A stretch of DNA of 64,000 bases from Paramesorhizobium salinisoli (GTDB lineage Bacteria; Pseudomonadota; Alphaproteobacteria; Rhizobiales; Rhizobiaceae), in the NCBI RefSeq assembly GCF_003335045.1, contig NZ_QOZG01000001.1:434001-498000 (forward strand). The letters run 5' to 3'. Under the pieces are notes generated by a model that did not search any database, was not told the origin of the DNA, and saw nothing but the letters and a program-made list of their open reading frames with translations. Each line of letters begins with the position of its first letter. Position 1 is the first letter of the stretch. Position numbers and translations under genes: made by a program. Shown here one piece after another: positions 52,674-62,570 of the stretch.

Positions 52674-55600
52674 TCAGGTTGCGCTTCTTTCTTCTACGCT
52701 TTTCTCCGGCTCCTTGATGCGGAACCATGCGACATAGAGTGCCGGCAGGAACAGGAGCGTGATCGCCGTGCCGGCGATGATGCCACCCATCATGGCATAG
52801 GCCATCGGCCCCCAAAACACCTCGCGCGCGATCGGAATCAGCGCCAGGCTCGCCGCCGCCGCAGTCAGCGCGATCGGCCGCATGCGATGCTGCGTTGCCT
52901 CGATCACAGCGTCCCATGGATGCGTGCCCTCCCCGATCAGCTCCTCGATCTGCACGATGAGGATCACCGAATTGCGGATCAGGATGCCGATCAGCGCCAG
53001 CACGCCGAGAATGGCGACAAAGCCCAGGGGAGCGCCGCTCGGCACCAGCGCCGCCACGACACCGATCAGGCCCAGCGGCGCCACGGCAACCACCAGGAAA
53101 AGCCGCTGGAAGCTCTGGAGCTGGAACATCAGGATCGTCGCCATGACGAACAGCATCAGCGGCACCACGGCGATGATCGGCCCCTGGCTCTTGCCGCTCT
53201 CCTCGACAGTGCCGGCCGTCTCTATTGCATAGCCGGCGGGCAGTTTTTCGGCAAAGGACTGAATATCCGGTCCAAGTTCCTCGACAATGGTCGCAGGCAT
53301 CACACTATCGTTGATACCCGCCGCCACCGTGATTGTGGGAATACGGTCGCGCCGCCAGACCACGGGCTGCTCAAGCTCGTAACGGAAATTGGCGATCGCC
53401 GCGAGCGGTACCGCCTCGCCTGCGCCTGTTGCGATCTGGAGATTTCGCAACGTCTCGATCGAGCCCCTCTCCTTCGCGTCGGCCCGCGCGATCACATTGA
53501 CCAGATAGGTCGCATCACGCACCTGCGTGATCGTCACGCCCCCGACGACGCTGTTGAGTGTCGTGGCGATTGCCTTGGACGTGATGCCGAGTTGCCGGGC
53601 CTTGTCCTGCATCACGTCGACCTTGACCATGCGGGCAGGCTCGCTCCAGTCGTAGGTGACGATGCCCAGATGGGGATTGGCGCTCATGATCCCGGCCAGA
53701 TCCTGCGAAAGGCCGCGCAGGGTCTGAATATCCGGCCCGCTGAGGCGGTATTGCACCGGCCTGCCGACAGGAGGGCCAAGCTCCAGGAACTTCACATAGG
53801 TGTCGGTGCCGATGAAATCCCGCCTGAGCGTTGTCTCGAACGCGGCCTTCAGCCGGTTTCGCGCCTCGATGTTCTTTGTAACGATGATCATCTGCCCGAA
53901 ATAGGGATTGGCCGGCTGCACGTCGAAAGTCAGCACGAAGCGCACCGCGCCCTGGCCGATATAGGTACTCCAGTGGTCGATATCGGGGTTGCCTGCGAGC
54001 GTTGTTTTCTCGAAGCGCTCCATCTCTGCCTTTGTCTCGGCGATGGAACTGCTTTCCGGCAATTTCCAGTCGATGACCAGTTCCGGCCTGTCGGAGGAGG
54101 GAAAGAACTGCTGCTCGATGAACCGTAGCCCGAAAACGGAAAGCGCGAATGCCAGCACGGTGGCGATGATGGTCAGCCAATGATGGCGGACCGCCAGGCG
54201 CAGCACGCGCGAAAACGCCATGAAGAACCGGCGGGGCTTTTCCTCGTGATGGCGCATCGTGGCAGGCATGAAGGTCACGCCAAGAAGCGGCGCGAAGAGC
54301 ACCGCGACGATCCATGACACGATCAGCGAAACAGCGATGACGACAAAAAGCGTAAACGTATATTCGCCCGCCTGGCTGTTGTTCAGTCCGATGGGCATGA
54401 AGCCGGCGATCGTCACCAATGTTCCCGTCAGCATGGGAAATGCCGTGTGGCTATAGACAAAGGTCGCGGCCTTGTTCAGCGGATCGCCCAATTCCAGCCG
54501 CGCCACCATCATTTCGACAGCGATCATCGCGTCGTCCACCAGCAGCCCGAGCGCTATGATGAGCGCCCCGAGCGAAACGCGCTGCAGCGAGATATCGAGA
54601 TAGCTCATCGTCAGGAAAGTGATGGCAAGCACCAGCGGAATCGAAAGTGCCACCACGAAACCGGCCCGGATACCGAGGCTGATGAAGCTTACGATGAGCA
54701 CGATGGCGACGGCCTCGAACAGCGCGCGGGTAAAGCCGGAGACCGCCTCCTCGACCACCAGGGGCTGGTCCGCCACCTGATGTACGCCAACGCCGACCGG
54801 CAGCTCCGCCACCACCTTCTTCATCGTCTCGCTCAACACCTCGCCGAACTCCAGCAGATTGCCGTTGGGCTTCATGCCGATGGCAAGCCCGATGGCATCC
54901 TGGCCGTTGAAGCGGAAAATCGATGTTGGCGGATCGATATAGCCCCGCGTGATGGTCGCGACATCCGTCAGCCGGAAAAACCGGTCGTTCACCCGCAGAT
55001 TGATGGCCCGAAGACTGTCTTCCGAGGTGAATTGCCCATTCACCCGCACGCTCACCCGTTCCGGCCCCGCTTCGATGACGCCCGATGGCGTGATGGCATT
55101 CTGATCCTGGAGGCTCTGCATGATGGCCTGTTCGTCCAGGCCGAGCGCAGCCAGTTGCCGCGTGGAGAACTCGAGATAGATGGCCTCGTCCTGCGCGCCG
55201 ACCAGATCGACCTTGCCGGCATTGGGAACGGTGAGGATCTTAGTGCGGGCATCTTCGACATAATCGCGCAATTGCCGTTGCGTCAGCCCGTCAGCCGTGA
55301 AGGCGTAGATATTGCCATAGACATCGCCAAAACGGTCGTTGAAAAACGGCCCCTGCACGCCTTCGGGAAAGGACGATCTGATGTCGTTCAGCATGTTGCG
55401 GACGCGAACCCATGTCCCCTCGACATCGCGCCCCCGGGTGGTTGCCTTCAGATTGACGAAGACGATCGTCTTGCCGGCTGTCGTGACGCTGCGGGTGAAA
55501 TCGAGATTGTCGAGTTCCTCGAGCTTCTTCTCGATGCGATCCGTGACCTGGTTGATCGTCTCCTCGACCGAGGCGCCAGGCCAGTTGGCCTGCACCAGCA

Positions 55601-55742
55601 TGGTCTTGATGGTGAAGGCCGGGTCTTCCTCGCGCCCGAGATCGACATAGGAAAACGCGCCGGCAATCAGGAAAACCAGCATGAAATACCAGACGAGAGA
55701 GCGATGGTTCAGAGCCCAGTCCGAGAGATTGAAGCCTTTCAA
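52674..55742 (-). CDS. RND efflux pump inner-membrane protein (HAE1/TriC-like)
   Basis: 1022 residues, close to the usual 1020-1050. It opens MKGFNLSDWALNHRSLVWYF and has twelve-helix topology with two large periplasmic loops. The proton-relay pair is GLLVDDAMIAVEMM in helix 4. The GSALVGYIS-like positions of the porter are replaced by a TriC/VexF-type pattern. It overlaps the second adaptor gene by four bases, so three components are translated from one transcript. Outer-membrane factor not encoded here. Substrates unknown. The two-adaptor arrangement recalls TriABC of Pseudomonas. Confidence 0.92.
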   Translation of the reverse strand: MKGFNLSDWALNHRSLVWYFMLVFLIAGAFSYVDLGREEDPAFTIKTMLVQANWPGASVEETINQVTDRIEKKLEELDNLDFTRSVTTAGKTIVFVNLKATTRGRDVEGTWVRVRNMLNDIRSSFPEGVQGPFFNDRFGDVYGNIYAFTADGLTQRQLRDYVEDARTKILTVPNAGKVDLVGAQDEAIYLEFSTRQLAALGLDEQAIMQSLQDQNAITPSGVIEAGPERVSVRVNGQFTSEDSLRAINLRVNDRFFRLTDVATITRGYIDPPTSIFRFNGQDAIGLAIGMKPNGNLLEFGEVLSETMKKVVAELPVGVGVHQVADQPLVVEEAVSGFTRALFEAVAIVLIVSFISLGIRAGFVVALSIPLVLAITFLTMSYLDISLQRVSLGALIIALGLLVDDAMIAVEMMVARLELGDPLNKAATFVYSHTAFPMLTGTLVTIAGFMPIGLNNSQAGEYTFTLFVVIAVSLIVSWIVAVLFAPLLGVTFMPATMRHHEEKPRRFFMAFSRVLRLAVRHHWLTIIATVLAFALSVFGLRFIEQQFFPSSDRPELVIDWKLPESSSIAETKAEMERFEKTTLAGNPDIDHWSTYIGQGAVRFVLTFDVQPANPYFGQMIIVTKNIEARNRLKAAFETTLRRDFIGTDTYVKFLELGPPVGRPVQYRLSGPDIQTLRGLSQDLAGIMSANPHLGIVTYDWSEPARMVKVDVMQDKARQLGITSKAIATTLNSVVGGVTITQVRDATYLVNVIARADAKERGSIETLRNLQIATGAGEAVPLAAIANFRYELEQPVVWRRDRIPTITVAAGINDSVMPATIVEELGPDIQSFAEKLPAGYAIETAGTVEESGKSQGPIIAVVPLMLFVMATILMFQLQSFQRLFLVVAVAPLGLIGVVAALVPSGAPLGFVAILGVLALIGILIRNSVILIVQIEELIGEGTHPWDAVIEATQHRMRPIALTAAAASLALIPIAREVFWGPMAYAMMGGIIAGTAITLLFLPALYVAWFRIKEPEKSVEERSAT

Positions 55743-56839
55743 CGCTCTGTTCCTTCCTGCGGAAGCTTGACCTTCTGACCCGCTTCGAGGCTATGCACGC
55801 CCGCCGTCACCACATAGGTGCCATCGGCGATATTGCCTGCTGTAAAGCTGTATCCATTGCGCGCCACGATGCTGACATCCTGGGTGCGGACGGTTTGCGT
55901 GGCGGGATCGACGACCCACACCATTGTCTTGCCACCCTCCTCCAGAAGCGCCGAGATGGGCAGGAGCACCGAAGGCTGCGTCGCCACCCGGCGCGTGGCG
56001 GTAATCGTCGCACCGAGCCGGAAAGCAGCCTGCGGTTCATTAAGCGTTATACGGACGCGCCGTGTTCTCGTGGCCGCGTCGGATTGCGGCGCGATCTCCC
56101 TGATACGTCCTCTTGCCCGAATGGATGGAGCCGACTGCAGGATGACGTCGAAAGGCATTCCGATCGAGATATCGCCGATCATGCTGTCAGGAATATCGAC
56201 GACCGCCTCTCTTGTGTCGGAACGCGCGACCGTCAGCACCGTCTGTCCCGCGCCCACGACCTGCCCCACCTGCGCATTCACCGATGACACGACACCGTTG
56301 AAATCCGACCGCAATTGCGCATAGTTGCGCTGGTCCTCGGCCTGGCTCAGCGCCGCCTGCGCCTTTTCGACGCCGGCGCTTGCGGCGTCCAGCGCCTGCC
56401 GCGCCGCATCATATATGGATTCCGATATGTTGCCCTGCCGGAGAAGCGTGCTTTGTCGTTCCTCAGCCGCCGACGCATTGGCGAATTGCGCCTCGGCGCT
56501 CGCCAGATCGGCGCGCGCCGCCTGGACGCCGAGATCGAGCGCGGAGGGGTCGATCATGGCGAGCGTCTCGCCCTGCTTGACCAGATCGCCGACATCGACA
56601 TCGCGACTGACAATGCGCCCGAGGGTGCGAAAGGCGAGATTCGCGCTGTAGCGTGGCTGGACGGTGCCGACGAACCCATAGGTACGCTGCACCTGCGGCT
56701 CCGCCTTCACATAGAGGACGGGGCGGACTGGCGCGGGTTCCTCCTCATGCTGTTCGCTGCAACCTGCGACGAGCAGCAGCGCTGAAACTCCCGCAAATAT
56801 CCGGGTTTGCAAGCGAAGCTTTCCGGAAATGCCCATCAT
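55739..56839 (-). CDS. RND efflux periplasmic adaptor (lipoprotein), second of two
   Basis: 366 residues. It begins with a lipobox (VSALLLVAGCSEQHEEEPAP, Cys near 27), then barrel-sandwich, coiled-coil hairpin (AEAQFANASAAEERQSTLLR) and beta-barrel regions of the membrane-fusion family. It shares only family-level likeness with the preceding adaptor. The ATG overlaps its stop (ATGA). In two-adaptor systems the pair forms hetero-hexamers around the pump and channel. Confidence 0.9.
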   Translation of the reverse strand: MMGISGKLRLQTRIFAGVSALLLVAGCSEQHEEEPAPVRPVLYVKAEPQVQRTYGFVGTVQPRYSANLAFRTLGRIVSRDVDVGDLVKQGETLAMIDPSALDLGVQAARADLASAEAQFANASAAEERQSTLLRQGNISESIYDAARQALDAASAGVEKAQAALSQAEDQRNYAQLRSDFNGVVSSVNAQVGQVVGAGQTVLTVARSDTREAVVDIPDSMIGDISIGMPFDVILQSAPSIRARGRIREIAPQSDAATRTRRVRITLNEPQAAFRLGATITATRRVATQPSVLLPISALLEEGGKTMVWVVDPATQTVRTQDVSIVARNGYSFTAGNIADGTYVVTAGVHSLEAGQKVKLPQEGTER

Positions 56840-57954
56840 TGCCCGACCTCCTCGAGGATATCGACCGCCTCGCCGGAACGCAGCAACTGGGTGCCTCTGG
56901 TTACGACACGCTGGCCCTCTTCGAGCCCGCTTACGATGACGACCCGCTCGCGCTCATAGGATAGAACCTTCACCGGGGCGAGGCTCGTGACATTCGTATT
57001 CCCTGCGACCAGCCAGACCGCCGGCCGGCCCGCGTCGGAGGTGAGCGCGCTCCAGGGAAGGATCGCGGCGCGCTGGGGCTGCATGCGCACGGAGCCGGTC
57101 ACCGTCGCGCCGAGCGTCATCTGCGGCGGCGTATTGGCTATGCTGACCTTGACGCGGACCGTGCCGGTAGCCGGATCGATGGCGGGCGATACCTCGCGCA
57201 CCTGTCCTTTGGCCTGGATTTCGGGATTGGAGAGGAGCGCGATGGTGACGACCGGAACGGCCTTGGCGTTGGCGACCAGCGTTTCCTGTACGTCGAATAC
57301 GGCGTCGCGCGGCCCGTCCTCCGCAATGGTGAAAACCGTCTCCGTCGCCTGTACAACCTGCCCCACCTCGATATTGCGTGCCGTTATGACGCCCGATATG
57401 CCGGCTCGCAACCGGGTATAGGAAAGCTCGTCCTGCGCATTGGCGAGCTGGCTTTGCGCCACAGTCAAGGCGCCTTGCGCAGTTCGCAGCGCCTCCTCTG
57501 CCTCGTCATATTGCCGACGCGTGGTAAATCCCTGCGCGAGAAGCGCCTTTTGCCGATCGAATGTCGAGGACGCCTGAACGACTTGCGAGTTCGCCGTGTC
57601 GAGCGAGGCCTGGGCCGTGCGGATATTGACCTGCTGCCCGACCGGATCGAGACGTGCAAGCACGTCTTGAGGATCGACATGTTGTCCGACATCGACATTG
57701 CGCGCGATGACCTGGCCGCCGACACGGAAGGAAAGATTGGTGAGCGTACGCGCGGCAATCGCGCCGGTCAGCGAGATCTCGGGTGAGAATTGCGTGTATC
57801 TGACGGTTTCAACGGCAACCGCGACGCTGTCCACCCCCTTTGCCGCCTCTTCCTGCCTGCCGCAGGCGGAAACAGAGATGGCAAGAATGCCAATGCCGGC
57901 AAACCGTCTCCAACCGATCATCGCCGGATGACGCCGCCGCTTCATGTCTGCCAT
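56836..57954 (-). CDS. RND efflux periplasmic adaptor (lipoprotein), first of two
   Basis: 372 residues. N-terminus has a membrane anchor with lipobox LAISVSACGRQEEAAKG (Cys near 31), then the lipoyl-like and helical hairpin segments FSPEISLTGAIAARTLTNLS and ASSTFDRQKALLAQGFTTRR. It is the first gene of the three-gene efflux operon. ATG codons at 57954, 57945 and 57921 are all possible. The first has GGGGC just upstream. There is no regulator next to the operon. Confidence 0.9.
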   Translation of the reverse strand: MADMKRRRHPAMIGWRRFAGIGILAISVSACGRQEEAAKGVDSVAVAVETVRYTQFSPEISLTGAIAARTLTNLSFRVGGQVIARNVDVGQHVDPQDVLARLDPVGQQVNIRTAQASLDTANSQVVQASSTFDRQKALLAQGFTTRRQYDEAEEALRTAQGALTVAQSQLANAQDELSYTRLRAGISGVITARNIEVGQVVQATETVFTIAEDGPRDAVFDVQETLVANAKAVPVVTIALLSNPEIQAKGQVREVSPAIDPATGTVRVKVSIANTPPQMTLGATVTGSVRMQPQRAAILPWSALTSDAGRPAVWLVAGNTNVTSLAPVKVLSYERERVVIVSGLEEGQRVVTRGTQLLRSGEAVDILEEVGQ

Positions 57955-58416
57955 GCTGAAGCCCCCTCACCTCATCTGCGCAGAACTGATAGGTCATCTG
58001 CTGCAAGATGCAACCGCTAATAGTTGTAGCGGGTAGATCACTTTTTCCTTCTCATCTTGAAGAGGGTTTCGATAAGGACAGTTTTACCCGTTCGGGCCGG
58101 AAGCCGAGGCCGATGAGACGCCGGTCTTTTGATGCGGAAACTGAAGGAATTCATCCAAGAGTCCAAGTTGATTCATGATTTCAAGGATCGACGGATGAAT
58201 CGTATCGCCCTTAAATCGCGCAGGAAATCCTCATGCCCGCGCCAGCAGATATCCGAGCATCAGCACCTCGTTTCGAGCAACGGCGGCCGATTTGGCCGAT
58301 GGAACTGCGCAGGTCACGATATCTCCTTGGATGATTCCAGGTGGACCGGAAACTCCGGTGCAAAGCCTGATCAAAGTAACCTCATTGCCGCCCAAGGCAA
58401 GATGCGCGCGGAAGCG
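57955..58416. other. Intergenic region upstream of the efflux operon
   Basis: 462 bases between the efflux operon promoter and the end of the Lrp/AsnC gene. A 6-bp inverted repeat (CCGCTA and TAGCGG, seven-base spacer) at 58014-58032 lies about 60 bases upstream of the first adaptor ATG and could be an operator. ORFs in this stretch have no family likeness. A minus-strand frame at 58231-58413 shows some protein-like wording but no start. Confidence 0.4.
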
Positions 58417-58884
58417 TCATTTCGACCTTGCAGGTGCTTTCGACTGCAGCACGCTGCGGATCGCGAAGCTCGAATGAATGCGCGAGACACCAGGCAGGCG
58501 TGACAGGATTTCCTTGTGAATCGTCTCATAGGCGGCGGCGTTCTGCGCCTCTGCCCGCAGGATGTAATCGGCATCTCCGGTCATCAGGTAACATTCTTGT
58601 ATTTCCGGATATTTACGCACCGCTTCCTCGAAGCGGTTGAGATATTCCTCTGTCTGCCGCTCAAGCGTGATCTGCACGATGGCGACCAGCCTGTCTTCCG
58701 CCTCCAGCCCGCCGACGATGGCGGTATAACCGCGGATCACGCCGCTTTCCTCCAGTATCTGCACCCGTCTCAGACAGGCCGACGGCGAAAGCCCGACCTC
58801 CGCCGCGAGTTGGCTGTTGGTCATGCGACCGTCGCGACGCAGGCAGCGAATGATATTGCGATCAATCGCGTCGAGCAGGGACAT
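58417..58884 (-). CDS. Lrp/AsnC-family regulator next to dadA
   Basis: 155 residues from the ATG at 58884. HTH LRRDGRMTNSQLAAEVGLSP and SACLRRVQILEESGVIRGYT, then the RAM effector domain (LNRFEEAVRKYPEIQECYLM, TGDADYILRAEA). Longer in-frame extension to 59025 crosses the intergenic space and has no support. Divergent from the alanine-racemase remnant and dadA, as DadR/BkdR regulators commonly are. It probably senses alanine or another amino acid and regulates dadA. Confidence 0.93.
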   Translation of the reverse strand: MSLLDAIDRNIIRCLRRDGRMTNSQLAAEVGLSPSACLRRVQILEESGVIRGYTAIVGGLEAEDRLVAIVQITLERQTEEYLNRFEEAVRKYPEIQECYLMTGDADYILRAEAQNAAAYETIHKEILSRLPGVSRIHSSFAIRSVLQSKAPARSK

Positions 58885-58897
58885 GCAGAAAATTCCG

Positions 58898-58970
58898 ATA
58901 ATTAGCAATAAACAGCAATTATTTCCCATAAATACGCAGGAAATTCGGCTGAAAGATAGCACATTCGAAT
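58898..58970. promoter_or_regulatory. Candidate Lrp-type operator region
   Basis: In the spacer between the Lrp gene and the racemase remnant: a 6-bp inverted repeat ATAATT and AATTAT (58898-58922, 13-base spacer) and an 8-bp palindrome ATTCGAAT at 58963-58970. AT-rich. Fits divergent control by the Lrp/AsnC protein. Confidence 0.4.
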
Positions 58971-59003
58971 AGTCTTCGTCTAGCATCCCGCAAGAGGCGG
59001 CGC

Positions 59004-59286
59004 GTGGCGAGTGGGGACATGTCATTCAATTTTTCCGATCCGGATATCCTCCCATTGTCGGGTGGGATACTCACCGTCGACCTCAAGGCGTTGCGCGACA
59101 ATTATGCGCTCATCGCACGCACCGTCGCGCCAGCCAGAACGTCAGCCGTCGTCAAGGCTGACGCCTACGGTATTACCCTTGAGAATGTCGCGGCCGACTG
59201 CGGAACCATCGCCTACGAGAAACTGACGTCGCTCGGCCCGCGCTACCAGCGCCACTATATATATAAAAGATGTAGGGAACCCACGC
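59004..59286 (+). pseudogene. Alanine racemase (dadX/alr) remnant with in-frame internal deletion
   Basis: The frame from 59004 (GTG) or 59019 (ATG) reads the true start of an alanine racemase: GILTVDLKALRDNYALIART, then TSAVVKADAYG with the PLP lysine. At about base 59172 it jumps in frame to the racemase C-terminus: [20 protein letters not shown], then [10 protein letters not shown]. Roughly 290 codons of the middle (substrate loop, catalytic tyrosine) are missing, so it cannot be active. After that the frame runs on through a TA repeat (59256-59265) without the expected stop and into dadA. This is a deleted dadX next to dadA, leaving an 86-residue fusion or nothing functional. Confidence 0.8.
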
Positions 59287-60540
59287 ATGAAGATCACCAT
59301 TCTCGGCGCAGGCGTCATCGGCGTGACTTCTGCCTATTATCTTGCCAAAGCCGGCCATGAAGTGACCGTCATCGACCGGCAGCCGGCCCCGGCGCTCGAA
59401 ACCAGCTTTGCCAATGCCGGCGAGATTTCTCCCGGCTACGCCTCGCCATGGGCCGCCCCCGGCATCCCGATGAAGGCGCTGAAATGGCTTTTCATGCAGC
59501 ACTCACCGCTGATCCTGCGCCCGCAAGTCGATTTGGCCATGCTGAGCTGGCTCCTCGCGATGCTGGCCAATTGCACCTCGGCGCGCTACGCGGTCAACAA
59601 GAGCCGCATGGTCAGGCTTGCCGAATATAGCCGCGACTGCCTGATCGACCTGCGTGCGCAGACCGGCATTCATTATGACGAGCGGTCGAAAGGCACGCTG
59701 CAGCTCTTCCGCAAGCAGGCACAACTCGACGGCATCACCAAAGACATCGAGGTGCTGCGCAAGGACGGCGTGCCTTTCGAGGTGCTCGATCCGACGGGCT
59801 GCATCGCCGCCGAACCGGGCCTTGCCCAGGTCCGGCACCTTGTCGCAGGCGGGCTCCGCCTGCCGCATGACGAGACGGGCGACTGCTTCAAATTCACCAA
59901 TGAACTGGCGAAGCTCGCCGAAAGCCTCGGCGTTAAATTCCATTTCAACGTGACGATCCGACGCTTCAAGCACGCCGGCAACCATATCTCAGCCGTCGAG
60001 ACCTCCGAAGGCGATATAGCTGGCGACCGCTTCATTCTGGCGCTCGGCAGCTATTCGCCGCTTCTGGCAAAGCCGCTCGGCCTCGACATCCCGGTATATC
60101 CGGTCAAGGGCTATTCCATCACCGTGCCGATCGTCGATGCCGACCGCGCGCCAGTTTCAACCATCATGGATGAAACCTACAAGATTGCCATCACCCGCCT
60201 CGGCGACCGCATCCGCGTTGGCGGCATGGCTGAAATCTCGGGTTTCAGCAAGGATCTGCCTGCGGCACGGCGCAAGACGCTGGAGCAGTCCGTGGGCAGC
60301 CTATTCCCCGGCGCGGGCGACCTTGCCACGGCGACTTTCTGGTCGGGCCTCCGCCCGATGACGCCTGACAGCACCCCGATCATCGGCGCCACCCGCTATG
60401 ACAATCTCTATCTCAACACCGGCCACGGCACGCTCGGTTGGACTATGGCCTGCGGCTCCGCCCGCGTCGTTGCCGACCTGATCGACGGCCGCAAGCCGGA
60501 TATCGAGACCGCCGATCTCAACCTGTCGCGCTACGGCTAA
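59287..60540 (+). CDS. dadA: D-amino acid dehydrogenase small subunit DadA
   Basis: 417 residues. Starts [20 protein letters not shown], the FAD-binding Rossmann motif, and has [36 protein letters not shown] and the C-terminal [20 protein letters not shown]. DadA oxidises D-alanine to pyruvate and ammonia at the membrane, feeding electrons to quinones. The usual partner racemase in front is disrupted, so D-alanine must come from elsewhere or from another racemase. The stop codon interlocks with that of the convergent XRE/cupin gene (60537-60540). Confidence 0.95.
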   Translation: MKITILGAGVIGVTSAYYLAKAGHEVTVIDRQPAPALETSFANAGEISPGYASPWAAPGIPMKALKWLFMQHSPLILRPQVDLAMLSWLLAMLANCTSARYAVNKSRMVRLAEYSRDCLIDLRAQTGIHYDERSKGTLQLFRKQAQLDGITKDIEVLRKDGVPFEVLDPTGCIAAEPGLAQVRHLVAGGLRLPHDETGDCFKFTNELAKLAESLGVKFHFNVTIRRFKHAGNHISAVETSEGDIAGDRFILALGSYSPLLAKPLGLDIPVYPVKGYSITVPIVDADRAPVSTIMDETYKIAITRLGDRIRVGGMAEISGFSKDLPAARRKTLEQSVGSLFPGAGDLATATFWSGLRPMTPDSTPIIGATRYDNLYLNTGHGTLGWTMACGSARVVADLIDGRKPDIETADLNLSRYG

Positions 60541-61085
60541 AACGTCGGCGGTGTGCAGGCGCTGACGATCTCGCATGGCACGGGTCCAACACAGCGAAAG
60601 CGGTGCGGGCGCCTGCTCTCGAAATAATAGGCGTCGCCCGGCCCGAGAATCCGGCGCTCGCTCCCGACCGTCACCTCGATGCGCCCGCTGATCACCACGC
60701 CGCCCTCCTCGCCTTCGTGTACCAACGGCACCCGGCCCGTATCCGCGCCCGGCTCGTAGCGCTCCTTCAATATCTGCAGCGAGCGGGCGAAGAGATTGTC
60801 GCCCACCTGCAGATAGGAAATCTTGCCCTTGCCGATTTCGACAAGCTCGTCCGCCTGGTAGAATGCCTTCAACGGCGCGTCCGGCTCGATCGCGAAGAAT
60901 TCCGACAGGCCTATGGGAATGCCGTCGAGAATGCGCTTGAGCGCCCCGACTGACGGATTGGTCTGGTTCGACTCGATCAGCGAGATGGTGGAATTGGTCA
61001 CCCCGGCCCGCTTTGCCAGCTCGCGCTGCGAAAGGTTATGCCGCATGCGGACATAACGCAGCCTGCCGCCGATATCGATACTCAT
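60537..61085 (-). CDS. XRE-cupin transcriptional regulator, PuuR-like
   Basis: 182 residues. HTH_3 domain: [20 protein letters not shown] and [20 protein letters not shown]; then a C-terminal cupin ([20 protein letters not shown], then [15 protein letters not shown]). The layout is that of PuuR, repressor of putrescine and polyamine genes. It stands divergent from the adjacent class III aminotransferase, likely its target. Convergent and stop-overlapping with dadA. Confidence 0.9.
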   Translation of the reverse strand: MSIDIGGRLRYVRMRHNLSQRELAKRAGVTNSTISLIESNQTNPSVGALKRILDGIPIGLSEFFAIEPDAPLKAFYQADELVEIGKGKISYLQVGDNLFARSLQILKERYEPGADTGRVPLVHEGEEGGVVISGRIEVTVGSERRILGPGDAYYFESRRPHRFRCVGPVPCEIVSACTPPTF

Positions 61086-61235
61086 GATCCGTCCCGCGCT
61101 CCGGTGTTGATAATGTTCGATATACGGTAATTCCAGAATATGCCTTAAGCAATATCAGTTACTTACGAAGTGCTAGAAAAGGACTTGTTGCCATCAGGCG
61201 AACCGTGTCCTCTCCATCCCAAAGGGAGTTCCACC

Positions 61236-62567
61236 ATGCTGACCAAAGCCAATACGCCAAGCCTCGAGAATTACTGGATGCCGTTTACCGCCAACCGGCA
61301 GTTCAAGGCCGCCCCGCGCCTCCTCGCCAGCGCCGAGGGCATGTATTACACCGATATCGACGGCGGAAAGGTTCTGGACGGAACGGCGGGCCTGTGGTGC
61401 GTCAATGCCGGCCATGGCCGCAGGCGCATCGCCGAGGCGGTGGAACGCCAGCTCACGACCATGGACTTCGCCCCCTCCTTCCAGATGGGGCATCCCGTAG
61501 CGTTCGATTTCGCCGAAAAGCTTGCGGCAAAGGCCCCGGGCGGTGCGGAGGCGAAGCTGGACCGGATATTCTTCACCGGATCGGGATCCGAATCCGTCGA
61601 TACCGCGCTGAAGATCGCCATCGCCTATCAGCGCGCCATCGGCCAGGGAACGCGCACCCGTGTCATCGGCCGCGAGCGCGGCTACCACGGCGTCGGTTTC
61701 GGCGGCATCTCCGTCGGCGGCCTTGTCAACAACCGTCGCGTTTTCCCCACGCTTCCCGGTACGGACCATCTGCGCCACACCCATGATCCCGAGCGTAACA
61801 GCTTCGCCAAAGGCCTGCCCGCCCATGGCGCCGAGCTTGCCGACGATCTGGAACGGCTGGTAGCCCTGCATGGCGCCGAGACGATCGCCGCCGTCATCGT
61901 GGAGCCTGTCGCCGGCTCGACCGGCGTCCTGCTTCCGCCAAAGGGCTATCTGGAAAGGCTACGCGCCATCGCCGACAAGCACGGCATCCTGCTGATCTTC
62001 GATGAGGTCATCACCGGCTTCGGCCGCCTCGGCACGCCTTTCGCCGTCGATTATTTCGGCGTCGTCCCTGACCTCGTCACCACTGCAAAGGGGCTGACCA
62101 ACGGCGCGATCCCGATGGGTGCCGTCTTCGCCAGCCGCAAAATCTATGACGCGCTGATGCAGGGGCCGGAAGGCCAGATCGAGCTCTTCCACGGCTATAC
62201 CTATTCCGGCCATCCCGCAGCCTGTGCAGCAGGACTGGCGACACTGGAAATCTATGAGGAAGAAGGGCTTCTAACACGCGGCGCGGAGCTCGCCAACCAT
62301 TGGCAGGAGGCAATGCATTCGCTGGAGGGCCTGCCCCATATCATCGACATCCGCACCATCGGCCTCGTGGCGGGCATCGAGCTTGCCTCACGCGAGGGTG
62401 CCGTTGGCGCGCGCGCCTATGAGATCTTCACCGATTGCTTCAAGAAGGGCCTGCTCATCCGCGTCACCGGCGACACCATCGCCCTGTCGCCGCCGCTGAT
62501 CGTGGAACGTGAGCAGATCGATACGATGGTTTCCATGCTCAGCGACAGCATCAAGAAAACCGGGTAA
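61236..62567 (+). CDS. Class III aminotransferase, beta-alanine/omega-amino acid:pyruvate type
   Basis: 443 residues from the ATG at 61236, with AGGGAG eight bases upstream; the first candidate start 22 residues earlier is unlikely. Motifs: ENYWMPFTANRQFKAAPRLL, the PLP region FFTGSGSESVDTALKIAIAY, FDEVITGFGRLGTPFAVDYF, and the lysine LVTTAKGLTNGAIPMGAVFA. Matches the omega-amino acid:pyruvate transaminase family, acting on beta-alanine, GABA or polyamine-derived amines. The divergent PuuR-like regulator fits amine or polyamine catabolism. Confidence 0.92.
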   Translation: MLTKANTPSLENYWMPFTANRQFKAAPRLLASAEGMYYTDIDGGKVLDGTAGLWCVNAGHGRRRIAEAVERQLTTMDFAPSFQMGHPVAFDFAEKLAAKAPGGAEAKLDRIFFTGSGSESVDTALKIAIAYQRAIGQGTRTRVIGRERGYHGVGFGGISVGGLVNNRRVFPTLPGTDHLRHTHDPERNSFAKGLPAHGAELADDLERLVALHGAETIAAVIVEPVAGSTGVLLPPKGYLERLRAIADKHGILLIFDEVITGFGRLGTPFAVDYFGVVPDLVTTAKGLTNGAIPMGAVFASRKIYDALMQGPEGQIELFHGYTYSGHPAACAAGLATLEIYEEEGLLTRGAELANHWQEAMHSLEGLPHIIDIRTIGLVAGIELASREGAVGARAYEIFTDCFKKGLLIRVTGDTIALSPPLIVEREQIDTMVSMLSDSIKKTG

Positions 62568-62570
62568 ATC

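Noticed and set aside
54447-55778. 443-codon ORF opposite the RND pump
   Set aside because: Antisense shadow of a clear RND gene, composition rich in His/Arg/Gln/Asp as usual for such shadows.
58231-58413. Minus-strand frame after the Lrp gene stop (wording LGGNEVTLIRLCTGVSGPPG)
   Set aside because: Protein-like, but it begins in frame after the Lrp stop and has no start codon or ribosome-binding site. At most a remnant; not listed as a gene.
61170-61235. N-terminal extension of the omega-amino acid aminotransferase
   Set aside because: The first 22 residues are not part of the family and ATG 61236 has the ribosome-binding site.
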